From: Phycisphaerae bacterium
GTDB taxonomy: Bacteria; Planctomycetota; Phycisphaerae; Sedimentisphaerales; SG8-4
Length of the DNA stretch: 7,204 nt
Assembly (NCBI GenBank): GCA_030603035.1
Contig: JAUVYQ010000127.1
Coordinates: 1-7,204 of the forward strand
Reading direction: 5' to 3'
Of this stretch, positions 6,691-7,204 are shown piece after piece. Made by a program: the position numbers and the translations under genes. The notes beneath the pieces are model-generated. The model saw only the letters and a list, made by a program, of their open reading frames with translations. It ran no database searches and was not told the DNA's origin. Every line of letters begins with the position of its first letter. Position 1 is the stretch's first letter.

Positions 6691-6711
6691 CCTTTATATA
6701 AAATTCGGACA
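6656..6711. repeat. Direct repeats of TTCGGACA, with an inverted copy between
   Basis: TTCGGACA occurs at 6656-6663 and again at 6704-6711. The inverse, TCCGAAC (6685-6691), lies between them and pairs perfectly with GTTCGGA at 6655-6661. The right-hand pair forms the dyad described separately. Repeated operator half-sites upstream of an antitoxin gene would fit this arrangement, but it could also be left over from IS ends. Confidence 0.45.
6685..6709 (+). promoter_or_regulatory. Candidate promoter/operator dyad upstream of the antitoxin gene
   Basis: Arms TCCGAA (6685-6690) and TTCGGA (6704-6709) flank the perfect palindrome TTTATATAAA (6693-6702), giving a nearly symmetric 25-base dyad offset by half a base. 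TATAAA (6697-6702) can serve as a -10 box, but no good -35 is visible at 16-18 bases. A start near 6709 would leave a leader of about 55 bases before the antitoxin ATG. Type II antitoxins commonly repress their own promoter by binding palindromes that overlap the -10 region, and this layout fits that. The assignment is inference from position and symmetry. Confidence 0.4.
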
Positions 6712-6763
6712 AGCCCGAGAACTGACACGTTTTTTAACATGATCTAACCAAAAAGGAGCCTGT

Positions 6764-6979
6764 ATGCCTACCAACGGAGAAAAATTACTGGAAGCCGCAC
6801 GAACACTGCCCGCGCCCTTGCTGGCCGAGGTGCTGGATTTTGCTGAGTTTCTGCAAGCCAAACGCAAAGTCGAAGCACAAAACGACCCGGCACTGCGTTT
6901 GACAGCGCTATGTGGTGGCTTGGAATTCAATGCCGACCCACTGACCATTCAACGCCAGCTTCGTGATGAATGGCATTAA
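6764..6979 (+). CDS. VapB/DUF2281-like antitoxin
   Basis: A 71-residue protein starts at ATG 6764 behind a strong ribosome binding site (AAAGGAG at 6751-6757, spacing about 6). It reads EKLLEAARTLPAPLLAEVLDFAEFLQAKRK, a pattern (E-x-LP-xx-x-x-EVLDF-x-EFL-x-x-K/R) seen in DUF2281 and related antitoxins. These are paired with PIN-domain (VapC) toxins and wrap around the RNase to inhibit it. The C-terminal tail DPLTIQRQLRDEWH is the probable toxin-binding part. There is no obvious DNA-binding motif in the short N-terminus. Its end overlaps by 14 bases the start of a vapC-type gene that is broken, so this antitoxin appears to be an orphan. It is GC-rich, unlike the glycosyltransferase genes to its left. 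The family call is by motif only, with no search. Confidence 0.78.
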   Translation: MPTNGEKLLEAARTLPAPLLAEVLDFAEFLQAKRKVEAQNDPALRLTALCGGLEFNADPLTIQRQLRDEWH

Positions 6980-7017
6980 GTTCCTGCTCGACACCAACGG
7001 TGATAGGCGGACTTAAA
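6966..7017 (+). pseudogene. vapC-like PIN-domain toxin, broken after its first motif
   Basis: ATG 6966 lies inside the antitoxin gene in another frame, the overlap usual for vapBC-type pairs. It encodes MNGIKFLLDTN, the exact style of a PIN-domain N-terminus, with the first catalytic Asp in LLDTN. One base later, in the +1 frame from 7000, the expected continuation VIGGLK appears (families usually have LLDTNxxIGLLK), so a single inserted base near 6999 breaks the frame. The original frame then stops at 7014-7016. Beyond about 7017 the sequence no longer resembles a PIN domain and becomes a glycosyltransferase-like frame. The remaining PIN acids are absent, so no active RNase can be made. Confidence 0.72.
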
Positions 7018-7024
7018 TGACAAA

Positions 7025-7204
7025 GTGCTGAGTTTTCTGGAAAGGCATAGGCTGAAAACTGCACTGGTCGCTGACGAGCTGACCGCTGCAGCGCTAAGCC
7101 ACGAGGCGCGACTGCTTCACATCACGCCCTGGAGCCGCTACTTCCATTTGAAGCTGCACAGGCCCGATGTGCTGCTGGTCGAATCTGCCTGGAGCGGGTG
7201 GCGC
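7025..7204 (+). CDS. Probable glycosyltransferase N-terminus (CgeB/DUF3880-like), cut by window edge
   Basis: A third frame is open from 7007 to the window end. From the GTG at 7025 it reads LSFLERHRLKTALVADELT, then LLHITPWSRY and RPDVLLVESAWSGW. The order (alpha/beta strand with ALVADELT, a TPxx(W/Y) segment, then KPDxLLVESAWxG) resembles the N-terminal region of glycosyltransferases annotated as CgeB-like or DUF3880-containing, found in capsule and O-antigen loci. It would be a cytoplasmic GT-B enzyme. The start is doubtful: GTG 7025 has no clear Shine-Dalgarno, and an in-frame stop sits at 7004-7006. The gene may therefore have lost its true 5' end to the vapC remnant upstream. It is GC-rich like wecC. 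Only about 60 residues are visible, so the family call is tentative. Confidence 0.55.
   Translation, partial: MLSFLERHRLKTALVADELTAAALSHEARLLHITPWSRYFHLKLHRPDVLLVESAWSGWR

Noticed and set aside
6448..6747. 99-residue open frame as a hypothetical gene
   Set aside because: Only its second half resembles anything, and that is the shifted half of an IS256-type transposase. Its start has no ribosome binding site.
1..7204. CRISPR arrays, tRNA, rRNA or riboswitches
   Set aside because: No regularly spaced repeats, cloverleaf-like segments or recognisable RNA motifs were seen on either strand.

Overview
The window looks like part of a surface-polysaccharide (O-antigen or capsule) locus from a betaproteobacterium, probably Comamonadaceae-like. 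This guess rests on the GC-rich third-position codon use of wecB and wecC, the type of IS3-family transposase at the left edge, and the overall gene style. No rRNA or other species marker is present, so the taxonomy is inference. All recognisable genes read on the + strand.

Left edge (1 to about 140): the 3' end of an IS3-family insertion sequence. It consists of the last 33 residues of the transposase plus a short terminal segment ending in a G6-ATTA-C7 palindrome. The element abuts, and has evidently removed, the first ~147 codons of wecB (UDP-GlcNAc 2-epimerase), leaving a 5'-truncated remnant (about 140-814). Four bases later comes an intact, full-length wecC (819-2081, UDP-ManNAc dehydrogenase). 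Together these two genes would make UDP-ManNAcA. With wecB broken here, the cell would need another source of UDP-ManNAc.

Middle (2082-6443): base composition falls sharply to AT-rich and codon use changes. Two large genes fill this part, overlapping or nearly so. The first is a 765-residue protein with an N-terminal helical, TPR-like segment, an unassigned beta-rich segment and a C-terminal GT4-type glycosyltransferase. The second is a ~660-residue protein that appears to fuse an alpha/beta-hydrolase-like domain (GSSKG nucleophile elbow plus candidate Asp and His) to a C-terminal putative-rhamnosyltransferase-like domain carrying an LDDDD motif. They look like horizontally acquired, strain-variable polysaccharide assembly and modification genes. 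The hydrolase-glycosyltransferase fusion is the most interesting item in the window.

Right end (6444-7204): a scrapyard of mobile and accessory DNA. It holds a frameshifted fragment of an IS256-family (mutator-type) transposase. A near-perfect dyad follows, centred on TTTATATAAA and flanked by TCCGAA/TTCGGA arms. Next come a well-preceded VapB/DUF2281-like antitoxin gene (6764-6979) and an overlapping vapC toxin start that breaks after the first PIN-domain motif. The window ends in the N-terminal part of what looks like another glycosyltransferase (CgeB/DUF3880-like). The GC-rich composition returns here, so the AT-rich pair sits between two GC-rich polysaccharide segments, each bordered by IS debris.
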